Part shown: piece after piece, positions 36,548 through 48,726 of the stretch
How the letters are laid out: each line of letters begins with the position of its first letter
Position numbering within the stretch: the stretch's first letter is position 1
Assembly: GCA_002118135.1 (NCBI GenBank)
Contig: BDIU01000192.1
Span: 310,001-374,000, forward strand
DNA length: 64,000 bases
Reading direction: 5' to 3'
Source: Trebouxia sp. TZW2008
Lineage: Eukaryota; Chlorophyta; Trebouxiophyceae; Trebouxiales; Trebouxiaceae
Made by a program: the position numbers and the translations under genes
The notes under the pieces: model-generated
The model's input: only the letters and a program-made list of their open reading frames with translations
Databases searched by the model: none
Told to the model about the DNA's origin: nothing

Positions 36548-38168
36548 CCTAAAGTTACAGATTCTGGTGTTTGGAGTGTCAGGAAACAAGTTGATACATG
36601 CAAGAAGCTTCAGTGATGCAGCGCACTGCCTTTGGCACTCACATTCAACACATGTACAAACCATCAGGCAATAATACGTGCAGTTCAAGAGACCTTCCTA
36701 CCAAGTGCACTGCAATAGAGTGCAGAGAATTGATCAGACTTTGCATGGCTACGTGCTATTGGCTTGCTAAGAACTGCCTGAGCTTGGATGGGTTGTTGTT
36801 TCAGCCTAACAAACTGACTGTAGATCATCCAAGTGCAATTTTTGTGTACACATACTCAGGCACATACTGTAGGCTTCAGCACCGATGCTCTAGGCTGATA
36901 TTGCTATGCAACTGAGTAAAACTGTAATGATGCTTCTGGTCTCTGCAAATCTTCCCCTGAGCTCTGACAGAAGTGATTTGTGCACAAACATGACTTCAGT
37001 GCAAGCAGCTCAGGTTGGTGACTGGCAGCAACTTTGCTCCACACTGTGACAGCACTGCTAGTTGACATTGCTGATATCACGATCGATTGTGATCAGCCGC
37101 GTTTGCTGTGCTGCGAGTCCAACTGTTCAACTAGTACTTGACCTAAACAAATGAAGTGAAGCAATGCTCCATTACACATTTTCACTGTTGCATTTGCCAG
37201 AACATTGTTGGGGCAGGCGCTCGCGGTGAGTCGCTGCAGCAAAGTGGAAAAGCTGGGTTCAAACCATCGAAAACCTAGGGTTTCGGAGCGACCCATACTC
37301 TCGGCGCCCTCAGAACTGATGCTGCCATTTATCAAGACATTTTCTCGCACTATCATTTTCATACTTTGTAGTGGTATGCAGGTTCAAATGGCAGCGACAT
37401 GAAGCTAAAGGTCAAGTTCGATCTCACGCTTTCAAGTCAAGTTCGATCTGAGGGCCTGCGACCAAGGAACTAAGTGTTCAGGCAGCGGTGTATGGGCGGT
37501 AGTTTTTTTCAAAACAACCAAGCCGCCTGTGCGATCGTTGCCATCGTCCAAGGGGTCCGTGTCTCTCGACATCGCCTAATTCGGAATAATACTCTCTTTG
37601 CGAATTGCATACATCAAATTGCCTAATGCATTTTGTGATGGAAAAGGGGGGAACAGGTAAACTCCGCTAGTAGCTAAGGTTCTGGGCTAGTCGAAACAAC
37701 AACAATGCCTTCTGTCAATCAAGACCTTGAAGAGATGTAGCAAGCAAAGGTAGAGTGTTGCATACACAGTAGCACCCCTGTCATCAAATTGTCAACAACT
37801 GAAACCTGAAATTTCAACAATCTGGTAGGGTGCTGCACACACTCAGAGATGAGCCTGCTTACACAGCCATGACCTTACGCTTGGAATGCTTAGTTATAGC
37901 AACTGGTCACTGGAAAGGCATGTAGCTATATCGACGCTGTCCACTTTAGAAACTTTCGGACATCTGCAAATCGACAGGAGTCAGTATGGTCTCGGAGCAG
38001 CCTGCAGGGAAATGGATTGCTTTTTCGAGGCGACAATGGTTCGCCTCGGAGTAATCACACGACCACCTTTTGGGATATGCCGGCTTCTTCAGATGCGGAC
38101 AGTGCACAAGATCAACGCAGAGGGAGGCGCTGTCGCATCCCTCTGGCGAATCACGGCTGCAAGCCTGG
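36548..38168. other. Gene-poor region 3' of the Ala/Ser-rich gene
   Basis: About 1.6 kb with a TGTAA at 36923-36927 that may end the upstream gene, and a dispersed repeat at 37255-37615. No convincing ORF. Confidence 0.45.
37255..37615 (+). repeat. Dispersed repeat family C, forward copy
   Basis: About 360 bp alignable to the reverse complement of 59478-59845. Shared blocks include ATCGAAAACCTAGGG, GACCCATACTCTC, GGTCAAGTTCGATCTCACG, CCTGCGACCAAGGAAC, GTAGTTTTTTTCAAAACA and AATTCGGAA. No ORF or terminal repeat typical of a known transposon is visible. Confidence 0.75.
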
Positions 38169-38516
38169 ATGACACTTTCAGAGCTTAAAGGTACTGATGC
38201 AGCACGATCCGTTTCTGCGGGCGCAAAATTTCGCTTGAACAGTATTTTTTTTGCAGACCCGCATGGTGCACGGCGACGTAAGGGCCGGCCTGCATGCATA
38301 TGGCACCACATTACAGAAAACTTGCCAGTGCCTATCTTGGCGATGCTGACCGGACTTTACGTCGCTGAACGGTTTTTGACTATACTTCAGCGCAAGAGGC
38401 AAAAGCGCATGTACGTTTCCTTGCTTTGCATTGCACAGTGCCTGCAGCTTGCCGAGGTTGTATGATGCAGGACACCTGTCAGCAACCTGCAAACAGCGAT
38501 GTCACTCTGGATATAG
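38169..38516 (+). CDS. Possible small single-pass membrane protein
   Basis: Three putative exons, 38169-38190, 38257-38410 and 38471-38516 (222 nt, 73 residues), are in phase with good splice sites (a long T tract before the second). The middle exon encodes an Arg/Lys-rich start (GARRRKGR), a hydrophobic stretch (VPILAMLTGLYVAERFL) and a basic tail (QRKRQKR), as in a small inner-membrane protein. I recognise no family. It could also be a chance model or the start of a longer gene running to about 38750 or 39240. Without conservation or transcripts this is weak. Confidence 0.3.
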
Positions 38517-39508
38517 GTTCTGAGTACACTGCATACATTCCATACTGTACAGTGTACATTGCAATCTACACCTCTGCATGTGCATATGCTGCCAAAGTGA
38601 CATTTCGAAATCTGAGCAAACGGAACAAATCTGGATGCATCTCACAGCAGTTTAACATCAAGTTGCATGTCTCACAGGCGGCGTCGCCCAACATTACCAG
38701 GCTCAGAGGCGCCCACAAAAGGAGAAGTGGTGAGTTGAGATGGTCTTGTGGCTGACTGATTTCAACTTGGCTTGTATTGGCAGACATCACAGTCAGGGCT
38801 TCTGCACAATGTTTGATGCATCCTAATCAGTTCAAATGCACAGAACCCTGTCGCAAGATTGATGATGCATGAGTCAGCAAAAGTATTCGTTGTGATGACT
38901 TGTTCTTCTTGCAGTGTGATTGGAAAATTGTCTACCCCTGTCGCAGCACTAGATTCAGCGCTCCTCCCTGTTAGAATCACTCAGCCTTGCACGTGCAAGG
39001 GGAGCGTTGGCAGAACTTTCTACAGATGGCTGTACATGTACATCTTGCACAGCTACTCAAGACAAACTCAGCCTCAAAGTCAAAGCAACTTTCAGATGTA
39101 CAATTTTTTTGGCATTGTCCCTGCAAAGGCCTAGGTAGCAAGCTGGTCAAACATGAAGCCCTCTACCACGCCAATGGCTTTCATGTGTATCAATTGCTGT
39201 TGTCTTTGTTGCGTCGAGTTTCGTAGTGTATCGGCATACGTGAAACACTACAACATTCATGTTTGTTCTTAGTGTAGCTGGCCCTTTTCAGAGATCTAGA
39301 GCCGTAAGATGTTTGCACAGCCTGGTATCAAACCTAACATACACCATACACTGTCCGAACACCATCAAATGATGTGAGCTGGTCGCTGATGTCCAGCTTG
39401 CTGTTATTTAGTAGCTTATGTCAGAATCTGCATCAGTGTAATGTCACTGTCAAGTACCAAGCCTCAAATCAAACAATCGACGTGAGTGCTGCTCAAAAGC
39501 CCTGCCCG
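38517..39508. other. Intergenic region before the thioesterase gene 3' end
   Basis: About 1 kb. Several small ORFs occur but none has recognisable protein features. It includes the 3' UTR of the minus-strand thioesterase gene. Confidence 0.4.
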
Positions 39509-42500
39509 TTACAACTTGGACTTTTGCTTGCTCATTCTGCTGCTGTGATATTCCTCTATGGTATCAGGATAAGGCGCACCACCTGCTGAGTATTCAATAT
39601 GGCTCCCTTGAGCTAAGAGCTCTCCAGTAGATTTTTGTCTGCAGCATCATCGAAGGCACCAATCAGGCACTCTGCACATCATGGTGACTGCGCTCAAATT
39701 GTTTCCAAGGAAATTGAGAGCATTTCAGCACCACATTGATGTCCAAAATCAATTGGCCCTTTGAATGTTTTGTTCTGTCATTATATGCAGCTGTCTGGGT
39801 TGCAAGTGCTGCCGTCAACAGAACATGCTGGACGTGCCTGCCATGCATGCCATTCATTGTGTCTCAGTTTATGATGCACAAAGCTTTTCACGAATATCAG
39901 CAGCTAATGCATTTGATGCCTGCCTTCACAGGGACACTTGCAGTTGCACGTGCAATGCTTGATTTCAGAAACAAAGTTCTGAGAGAATACACGTAGGTAC
40001 TTGCAATTGCAAAAACAATGCTTGATTTCAGAAAAAAAGTTTTGAGGTCATCAATCATGCAGCCCCAACATCAATGCTGTTGCCATGACAGAACCAAACA
40101 TGCAACACATTGCGCAATAGCAGCTGAAGCACTCTGACTAACAACTAAGACCAAGTTTGAAAGCTTGTAATTGATGTCATCAATTGACAAGGCAAAGACA
40201 ACATAAGTATGCTTGATGACAACTGACGCTTGATGACACACCCGAAAGACAAGTCAGCAACAGGGAAAGGCAGCTTGTGCACTCTTGATGTCAACAAGCA
40301 ATGCCAAGCAACACACCTGAAGTTGAATGCTCCTTAGCAAATGACAGAGTCTTGCCCAGCTGCACCATGTGCACTTTGACAAACAAACCCTCACCATTGG
40401 CAAAGGGTCAGAAGCAGCTTCAGCAATCATGATAACATGTTGTAAAATCTACAATTGTCGAGAATCCAGTGACGCACCTGAAGTTGACCTCAGCAAAGGT
40501 CAGAGTCTTGCACAGCTTTGCCATATGACACAAGCCCTCACGAATGGCTAGTAGTCAAATTTGAGTATGCATGACAATAGACAACAGCTGGTAAGCACTA
40601 AGTGACGCACCTGAGAGCTAAATACAGCAACACTGCCCAGCTTCTTCATGTGAGCTTCAACTAAAAATCTTCACCAATGGCTAAGGTCAGAAGCAACTTG
40701 AGCATTCATGATACCAATCAACAACTGGCACGTGTCGAGTGACGCACCTGAAGCTGACTTCAACAAAGGTCAGAGTCTTACCTGGCCTCACCATGTGATG
40801 TTTCAACGGAAAACGCTCACCAATGGCTGAGGATCAGAGGCAGTGTAAATATTCACAACAGCAATCACTATTGGACGCGTGCCGAGCAACTTACCTAAAA
40901 TTGACTTCAGCAAAGGTCAAAGTCTTGCCCGGCTTTACCATATGAGCTTCCACATACAAGTCCTCACCAATTGGCAAGGGAGCAAAGAAGTCTACAGAGA
41001 TTGTGACGCTGACGCTTTGCCTCTTATCTGCTGCTGCCAGTGCTGTGGTACTGATGAGATCCACTAGAGAGCAGTAGCAGCCAGCATGCAGGTGGTTCTG
41101 TGGATTGGACAGGCGGGCTGATGTTGGAAGGACTGCTGAACATCGACCAGAGCTGACTTTGATGTCCTGCAGAAGCAACACATACTGAGATCAACTGAAG
41201 AGCTGCAGTAGCTGGCATGCAGGTGGTGCTGTGACTAGTTGGTGAGCCTATATATATCATCAGAGCATTGCAGCAGCCACTTAGCAAAGCACCACTCACA
41301 CTGTGCAGAATTGTGCGGCATGAGCATCAGCTTAGGTATGAGCATTGTGACAGATACTCTCATGCCCAAGTGACCTTTGAGTCTCAAAGCACTGCTCACG
41401 TCTGCATGTAAGGGGGTCAGGTTCATTGCAGGGTTCAGTCATGCATAGCATGGAAGCCGAAGAAACACCTTGAGCAGACAACCTAATGTTGTGTCAAAAC
41501 AGCTGCAGTCTTCGCCACTGTAGCTGTCTGTCACCATGGCAATCCTTTGCAGCAGGGCATGCTTTGCACGCTCTGGGGCAGGGCTGGTCACAGAACTGCC
41601 CTGACTAGGGCTTCCTCCCAAACAACCCTGACTCGTCCCATGACTCCCATTTGAGGCCCCATTTGCCTCCTGTGATTCTGCGCATTGCTGCGGTTCCGCT
41701 GAGCTATATTTGGACACTGCATCAGCAGCACTTTGTGCTAACTGCTGCATGCTTGCCATAGCATTGGTTGCAGCAGCGCTCGCTTGCTGTGCAGCGTCAG
41801 TGGCTTGCAGTCTGACCGCAGCGTTGCTGACAGCATGACCTGCTTGCTGTGCTACATCACTAGCTTGCTGTGCAGCATCAGTGGCTTGCAGTCTAGCGGC
41901 AGCATTGCCGACAGCCTGACTGGCTTGCTGTGCAACATCTGTTGCTTGCAGTCTGGCTGCAGCATTGCTGACAGCATTACCTGCCTGCTGTGCAATGTCG
42001 GTAGCTTGCTTTGCAGAGTCTGTTGCTTGCAATCTGGCTGCAGCATTGCTGACAGCATGACCTGCCTGCTGTGCAATATCAGTAGCTTGATGGGCGAGCT
42101 CAGAAGCATGTGCTCTGACATCGGCAAAAGCAGAGGAGCCTTGTGCCTGCTGAGCAGTGCTTTGCAGCTGAGTTGCAGCGCTCTTGCCAGCAGCTTTGCT
42201 ATGCTGGGCAGCGTCTTGCAGCTGGCTTCCAGCACTGTAAGCATCAGCCTTGCCTTTCTCAGCAAAGCCTGATTCCTGCAGCTGAGTTGCAGCGCTTTGA
42301 GCAGCAGTTTTGCCCCTCTGAGCAGTGTTTTGCAAATGGTTTGCAGCGCTTTGAGCACCTGCTTTGCCATTCTCAGCAAGGCCTGACTCCTGCAGCTGTG
42401 TCAAGCTGCTATCTGCTGCTGCTTTGGTCTGTTGTGCAGCATCGGATTCCTGCAGCTTTGTTGTAGCATTGTCTATAGCGCCCTCTGCTTGCTGAGCAGC

Positions 42501-44430
42501 ATCTGAGTCTTGCAGCTTTCCTACAGTGCCTTTGATAGCAGCCTTTCGATGCTGAGCAAGACCTGACTCCTGAAGCTTTGTTGCAGCCTTGTATGCACCG
42601 CTCTGTAATTGCTGACCACTCTCTGATTCGTGTAGCGCTGTTGCAGTGCTGCTTGCGCTACTCTTCACTTGTTGAGCAGTATCTGAGTCTTGCAGCTGTG
42701 ATGCAATGCTGCTTGCAGCATCACTGGCCTTGTGAGCCATGTCTGTGACCTGCCCTTTGGCCATTGCAAAGCCTTTTGCCTTCTCAGCTGCAATGGAAGA
42801 GCTTGCCTGGAAAGAGCAGCAAACAGGCTTTATTGACAATCAAAAAAGCTGGAACCATCAATGCTGACTTTTTCTTCATGTCAGAGCCAAAATGGGCAAT
42901 TCAGTCAGTCACAAATCAGCTGAGGCAGTATAGCAGTGATAAAGAAAGTCATGGCAAACCGATGCAGTCTGTTGTGTGAGCATGAAATTTCAGATATATA
43001 TGCCATATAAAATCAATATGCATGGCCAGCAAGCAGACAACCACTACATGCAAGTTTCAAGCAGGATTCAAGGCCAAACAGCTACCTCGTTCTGCGCTGT
43101 GCTGTGTTGCCTGCTGTCTGCATCTGCGCCACTGTCCTGCTGTGCTGCTGCTGAAGAAGAGCGCAGCGCACTGTCAGCAGCCCGCTGAAGTCTGTTAGCA
43201 GCAGCCCTAACAGTCACGCCAGCCTGCCCAAAAGATGCCACGGCTTTCTGTCGCAGATCTGAGATAAGAATCCGTGTGCTGTCGCCACCTCCTGAAGAAG
43301 CGCTTGAATTACCATCGCCTGTTTGGTGGGGAACGCTGCCACTGTTGACATTTTGCCCATCTGTGTGCAGCATATGCTCAGCAGCGGTTTGTAATCGCTG
43401 AAGCGTGGATTTGGCTGCTGACGCTGCAGTGGTGAGGTAGGCTGAAGCTCTTGACTTGATAGTGTGGGGAGCCTGCTCAGTGTATCGGCCTTTGGCTATC
43501 AGTCTCTGGGACTTGGCATCTTGTAAGGTGACCTCCACAGATGCACTGATGCTTGTCACTGCAGGCCATTACATGGGTTGGGTGTTTGTAGCAAGGTGAT
43601 CAATGTCACAGCCAATGCAGGGCACTACATGGTTGGGTGTGTGTGCGCTTGTTGAGCAGATTCAGACCTCTGGTTGATATTATGCACGCTGGCTTTTACA
43701 AGTACACTGATATCTGTCACTGCAGGGCATTGCATGGGCTGAGTGTTTATGTCAATGTGATCTCTATGGATGCGCAGGTATATGCCACTGCAGCGCTTTG
43801 CGTGGGTTGAAGTTTTTGGCAGTCATGCATGGGGTTGCTGAGCAGGCTTAGGATCTGGGGCAATTGTGTGCAAGGCGCCAGCTTTTTTCCAAGACATGAC
43901 AGGTGACGCTGCCCGACCGTGAGCAGATGCCCAAATTCAACAGTCACTGCCCAAGCTGTTGACTGCACAACTTTATGATGCTTTTTTCGCCCTGACAAAT
44001 GCAAATGCAGACAGATTGCAAAAATCAATGACATGATGTGACAACTCCAACCGGCATTACTGGGATGGAAGTACATACCTGTAGTGACTCTGGCAACGAC
44101 TTCGACAACAGCGTCGCCTGGCATGGCGCTAAGGTAGTCTGTGGAGCTGCTGGTGACAATGCCAGACCTGGCAGCGAGTGTCTCCAAAGCTGTACCCGCC
44201 ATGATGCAGGTCAAGGCAGCCATGCAACCGCCGTTCATTGTGCCATAGTTATTCTGAAGTCGCGGGGTCACCATAAGCTTGCATTTGCACAAACCAGCCT
44301 CGGTCACAATCTCCTGTATGCTGTGCGCAACTGTTGCTTCGAAACTGCTAGTGGCATGCGGTTGAAAATCTGGTCTGTGTTGGCTGATCCAGTAGTGCAG
44401 CAGATCGTCGGCCTTCTCCGGGCTCCCCAT
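39509..44430 (-). CDS. Double hotdog thioesterase with long helical repeat linker
   Basis: Five exons on the minus strand: 44430-44079, 43558-43086, 42806-41469, 41166-40895 and 39638-39509 (2565 nt, 854 residues), all in phase. Residues ~40-149 form a THEM2/PaaI-type hotdog domain, and ~700-845 a second one. Domain 2 keeps the expected active-site pattern: LHAG (His748) and LVD (Asp757). Domain 1 has NGG (Asn66) and Cys75 where His and Asp are expected, so it may be inactive or structural. Between them lie ~550 Ala/Gln/Ser-rich residues with units such as AAARLQATDVAQQAS and KLQESDAAQQ, resembling LEA-type amphipathic helices. The likely role is acyl-CoA or related thioester hydrolysis in a multimer held by the repeat. 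An upstream in-frame ATG at 44529 exists. Confidence 0.8.
40300..40810 (-). repeat. Echo array of thioesterase exon 4 donor side (four copies)
   Basis: On the minus strand the exon 4 end (GKTLTFAEVNF) and donor, real end 40895, recur with ends at 40748, 40611, 40478 and 40317 (spacing 147, 137, 133 and 161 bp). The first reads LTFVEVSF. Copies carry GTGCGT at the donor while the real one has GTAAGT. Confidence 0.85.
41167..41290 (-). repeat. Echo of thioesterase exon 4 acceptor-side sequence
   Basis: On the minus strand, CCACCTGCATGCCAGCTACTG followed by a GATCTCA block copies part of exon 4 just upstream of the true acceptor, and runs straight into the real intron tail (TTGCTTCTGCAG). Confidence 0.65.
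41780..42770 (-). repeat. Coding tandem repeats in thioesterase exon 3
   Basis: Two families of in-frame repeats. Residues from the middle of exon 3 carry ~12-residue units of the LQESDAAQQ type. Its 3' part carries longer units of the form AVSNAAARLQATDxAQQA. DNA-level similarity between units is high, so they arose by tandem duplication. Confidence 0.8.
43590..43800 (-). repeat. Echo array of thioesterase exon 2 acceptor side
   Basis: On the minus strand, copies of the intron tail and exon 2 start (TGACAAGCATCAGTG after CTGCAG), real start 43558, begin at about 43612, 43719 and 43787. All follow a CCATGTAATGCC-like sequence. Only ~30 nt of exon remain recognisable in each. Confidence 0.7.
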
Positions 44431-44904
44431 GAAAAGCACACGGTGTACAGTGCAATTCAATCGCAGTGTCAGATATACATGTCGGTGCCAAGCTCGCAAC
44501 TGTCCATGACCAGGCAGGAGTCCGTTCAATCTTGGTTACGGCAAATTTAGGACTCGCGATCCGACATCAACAGTGTGCTACCAATGAAGGCAAGCAACAT
44601 GCTGGACCGATGAGCGGGTAACGCAGCAAGGCAAAAAGCCAGTCAATGCATGAGACCTGCATAGGTCAAGTCAGCGTGACTAAATTTACTCATCGCAGCT
44701 TGCGCAGCATGACAACAGATCTGAAGTTGCGCAGACCCATCGAGCGTGCGCATTCCGTACTAGCGCTCTACTGTGTCTCCAGTAGCTCAAACCATCAGAG
44801 CCCTGCTGCCGGTCAAGTCACGAGTTTGCAAGGGCCGGCTATACCTGCGCAACTGCTCAGTACGCGACTATAACAAGGTCTCGTTCATTGTTGTAAGTTT
44901 CCGT
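44431..44904. promoter_or_regulatory. Divergent promoter region, thioesterase and alcohol dehydrogenase
   Basis: About 475 bp between divergent start codons. No individual element is assignable. Part may be coding if the upstream ATG at 44529 is used. Confidence 0.4.
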
Positions 44905-47900
44905 ATGATCGGCGTTGGCCGCAAAGGCCTACAACAGTCTTTCACCCGCGCTCTCAGCAGCTGTTTGATTCAAACGCAGCCGGCACAATTTCTGCCGTCG
45001 GCCACTACAGTCGGTGCAGCATGCATGCATAGCAACCTTTTGCCGTACCAGCAGCTCAGTTCAATGAAGCGAAGTTTTGCCGCGACAGCCGATGAAAACT
45101 ACAACCCTGACGGACAGATGAGCGCCGTTACCTTTCATGGACCACGAACAATGAAGGTTTCTCAAAAACCCAAGCCAAGGCTAGAGACCTCAGGAGTGAG
45201 CACCCCTCAGGCACAAAATTAGATCAGGGAAAGATACGCTCATGACTACCTGCAACAGTAATCTCGCACAAACCATGCAAGTATCGGTGCAATGGGGCTT
45301 CACACATTGCACATAGTCATGCCTTAGTCACCTATGGCAACTCCAGCACTACACAGACCTCTATTCACAGCGCAAAGTTCTGCTATGAACATGCGCATCT
45401 CGCATAATGTTGTCAACCTCTGCATGCTGCTGTCTCATGGTCCAAGTCAGTTGTTCTACAAAGCAGAAGCACAGGCACAAGCAAAACCATTTCTTGCTGC
45501 AGGACGTGATTGTCAAAGTGACTATGTCAAGTATATGCGGCAGTGATATGCACCCATACGCTGGCAGAGGCGTCGCACTTGATAGTGGCATCACGTTTGG
45601 TCATGAGTACACTGGAGTCATTGTTGCGATTGGAGATCAGGTCGCTGTCCCCTCCTTGTCTGTCGGAAATGCTGTTTCTTGAGGAGCAATGATGCACCTC
45701 CAGGGATGCATTGTGCATTGGCATTTGCGGTATCATTTACACACACCAATGTGGGAGCTGTCAGCATTTGTGTAATGAGCTCTGAGGATTCTGCATGCGT
45801 ACAACATGCAGACAATCACGCCGTGCAGATTCTGCCTGACTGCAGCAGCAGGCAAGCTAGCATGTGTATATGACAGGCCTCTGATGCTACTGTTCACAAG
45901 CCACCATTCCATTTCCATCAGCAGCAGCTTGAGTGTTGTTGCATGTCGCGTTATCTCTGAACAGCTTTTCACCAACAGCTGGCTGAATGGTGCACGATGA
46001 ATGCCACCAGCAGCAACACAAGTGTCGTTGCATGTTGAATTACCTCTGAACAAGGTCTCACCAAAAGCTGGATGAATGGTGAACAATGGATGCTGATTTC
46101 AGGTCACAACATTGAAGGTGGGCGACCGCGTGGCTTCAGCCTTCTCCACTTCGTGTGGGCAGTGCTACTACTGCACCCATGCTCTCACCTGCCGATGTGA
46201 GGCAGGCGGCAGATTTGGTTGGATTGTTGACGGCAAAGGCATTGAGGGGGTGCAGGTGAAGCTTATCTGCGGCTTTGCTTTCTGTTCTGTAAACTTGTAC
46301 TTTCTGTTGAGCTTTTTTTGGCAAAAGAGCAGAGACAAGTCACATCAGTCACAATTCATTTCTTGCGCATTGGACTGGTATGTGACAGCCTTGCAATGCT
46401 GATGATTCTTTCTGGCCAATTGAGTTTCTGGACTATCCCTGATTGGACCATACCAAACCGAAGAGTTGCTTTTTGCTTCAGGCTGAGTATGTGAGGGTTC
46501 CCATGGCTGACAGTACTCTCATTCCCACCCCGGACAATGTCACAGACAAGGAGGCTCTGCTTGTGGGGGATGTTCTGCCCACAGGTATGCCATCAACAAC
46601 ATCAAAAAAGTCGTGCATTTTTGCGAATGGCATTCTAAGGCTTTGCTGAGCAATGTGCTGTGGCTTTCAGGCCGCATTGAATAGTACCTGATCCCGCATG
46701 TCTTGTATGCATTGTTTCTGCATGTCCTGCAGCACAATTGACCGTACCCCAATAATTTTCTGCGTCAGAAAGGTCCAGCAACATTGACATCGACTGACTG
46801 TTGGCTTTGTTGCTCTACTCAAGCTTGTGGTACCTACTGCACTGTGCCAGCAATATGGCAATTTATGGCAGTGACATGAAACTGCCTGAATTGGCATGAC
46901 ATTACCATGATCCTTAGTGCACCAGCTTTCCAAGGGGTCAAAAGAGTTCTGATGTTGCTGGTGTGGTTACAGGTTGGTTCTGTGCGTCACGAGGGGAGGT
47001 TGACAGAATGGCCAAAGAATTTCCTGATGATGCTACATCAGCTGCAGTGATTGGCTGTGGCCCAGTTGGACTCATGGCAATTCTTGCAGCTCAAGCTCAG
47101 GGTGCTCAGAAGGTGAGCTCAATGACATCTTTCTTGGGTGTTCATATATGTACAAGTATATGGCTGACATCATGACATGCACAGAAGGCAGACAGTAACA
47201 AAGCACTGCAGATAATTTAGGAGGGATCTGCAGTAACTTCCAATGGTTGCTGCAGGTAGTTGCGGTGGACACAGTGCAAGAACGGCCAGATCTAGCTAAG
47301 GAGTTTGGTGCTGTGCCTATCAATGTAGCTGACATGGAGTCTGCATTCAAGGTGGTCAACCACAATATTGCAGCATCTTCTGATGGTTGCTGCAGGTATT
47401 TGCCTTGGACACAGTGCAAGAGCGATTAGACCTAGCTAAGGAGTTTGGGGCTGTGCCAATACATGGGGCTGACAGGGACAAAGCACTGAAGATAATCAAG
47501 GAGGGGACTGAGGGCAGGGGGGTTGATTGTGCCCTTGAAGCTGTAGGAGCACAGCCTACCATCAAGCTGGCCTTTGACCTGATCAGAATGGGAGGTAATA
47601 ACATATTAATAGTGATAGCACAAGCATAATACAGTATGTTCGCGGAGTTATTGAACCCCCAAGATGTGGGTCTTGAGGGTTCTGCGTTTGGTCGCAGGAG
47701 TCGTACACTGTTGAAGTACACACTGATGCTGAATTCAATTTGCACTCAGTGAGTGGTCTGTTGGTTGCAGGAGTTATTTCTTCTGTTGGCCTGCACACTG
47801 ATGCTGAATTTAAGGCCTTCACACCAGCAGAGGGCTACAACAAGAATGTCACCTACAAAAATGGTGAGCAATTTCATCAACTTTGCTGGTCACTACATTT

Positions 47901-48726
47901 GCCTGGCCATGTCTTGGGGTTGTCAGGCACAATGGTCAGACAAGTTGCACCATGTTTGCATCATCCATATTTGCCTTGTACCTGTTTGCATGTGTGTTGT
48001 CAGCATCATAACGTCAGCTCGCTGGCTCCCTCAGGCGCAAAGATATATCACGGCTTCCGAAGTCATGATAGCTGCTGTTTTTAAATTAGTCATAGCTATA
48101 ATGTCTGAACCAGGTTCAGCTCTCAATTCTGAATCAGTCATACCTGTGCCTCCTTGTTGACAGCTGTGGTTTATGAATCAGTCATAGTTGTCAAGTGCTT
48201 GACAACATGAGGTAGCATAGCTGTCATTCTTTCAAAGTTGAAGCTGTCAAGCATGAAAAGACGCAGCAATGACATTTGGTCATTGCGTATCGCAGAGCGG
48301 TGTTGCACACACCATCGCTTGGCCAGTTGCACATGATAGTTGCAAACAAGTCATGGCTTTAGAACACAGTGATTGTGAGTTGTCTGTTGTAGGGTGGTGT
48401 TATATGAATGAGCTGATGTCCGTCATGCGCAATCGGCATTGCATCACATCATTTTTAAATTAGTCATAGGCATCACTCTCACACCAGTCATGGCATGGAG
48501 GAAACACAATGATTGTGAGTTGTCTGTCGTAGGGCGGTGTCCAGCCAGGCATTATATGGATGAGCTGATGTCCCTTGTGAGCAAGAAGTACTGGGGGGAC
48601 CCTTTCCCAGGCAACAAGATCTTCTCGCACGAGGTGTCATTGCATGATGAGAAGGCAGTACAGGATGCATATGTCAAATTTGAGAAGAAACTAGAGAATT
48701 GCACAAAGGTGCTGATACTGCCCTGA
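44905..48726 (+). CDS. Zinc-type medium-chain alcohol dehydrogenase, organelle-targeted
   Basis: Eight exons: 44905-45195, 45503-45640, 46103-46255, 46482-46584, 46973-47112, 47396-47594, 47771-47863 and 48533-48726 (1311 nt, 436 residues), all in phase. The first ~55 residues are rich in Arg, Ser and Gln with almost no acids, like a mitochondrial or plastid presequence. Then come the catalytic zinc ligands in SICGSD and FGHEYTG, a structural zinc loop (CGQCYYCTHALTC), and the Rossmann motif VIGCGPVGLMA. It is a GroES-like MDR dehydrogenase acting on an unknown alcohol or aldehyde with NAD(P). Exons 6, 7 and 8 each have upstream echoes. The echo at 47256 is nearly a full in-frame half exon. 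Confidence 0.9.
45895..46095 (+). repeat. Intronic tandem duplication in alcohol dehydrogenase intron 2
   Basis: Two ~95-bp diverged copies (GTTGCATGT..TCTGAACA..CTCACCAA..AGCTGG..TGAATGGTG..ATG) lie directly before the exon 3 acceptor. They involve intron sequence only. Confidence 0.65.
47180..47395 (+). repeat. Echoes of alcohol dehydrogenase exon 6
   Basis: A copy starting at 47256 (real 47396, 140 bp apart) encodes DTVQERPDLAKEFGAVPI, matching the real DTVQERLDLAKEFGAVPI. A fragment at 47186-47230 copies a more internal part of the exon (ACAAAGCACTG..AGATAAT). Both sit before GGTTGCTGCAG. Confidence 0.85.
47660..47770 (+). repeat. Echo of alcohol dehydrogenase exon 7 acceptor side
   Basis: GTCGCAG followed at 47698 by GAGT and then CACACTGATGCTGAATTCAA copies the exon 7 start (real 47771), 73 bp apart, with a small internal change. 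Confidence 0.7.
48270..48532 (+). repeat. Echo of alcohol dehydrogenase exon 8 acceptor side
   Basis: A copy of the intron tail (GATTGTGAGTTGTCTGTTGTAG) and exon start (TATATGAATGAGCTGATGTCC) begins at 48393, 140 bp before the real exon at 48533. The TTTTAAATTAGTCATAG block is also repeated in this intron. Confidence 0.8.

Noticed and set aside
37946..38311. Minus-strand ORF of 121 codons
   Set aside because: No domain, no splice context and Cys/Pro-rich composition typical of antisense reading. The weak plus-strand model overlaps it.
41784..42272. Plus-strand ORF opposite the thioesterase linker
   Set aside because: The minus-strand frame is a single 446-codon exon with matched phases on both sides. 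The plus-strand ORF is a shadow of the repeat.
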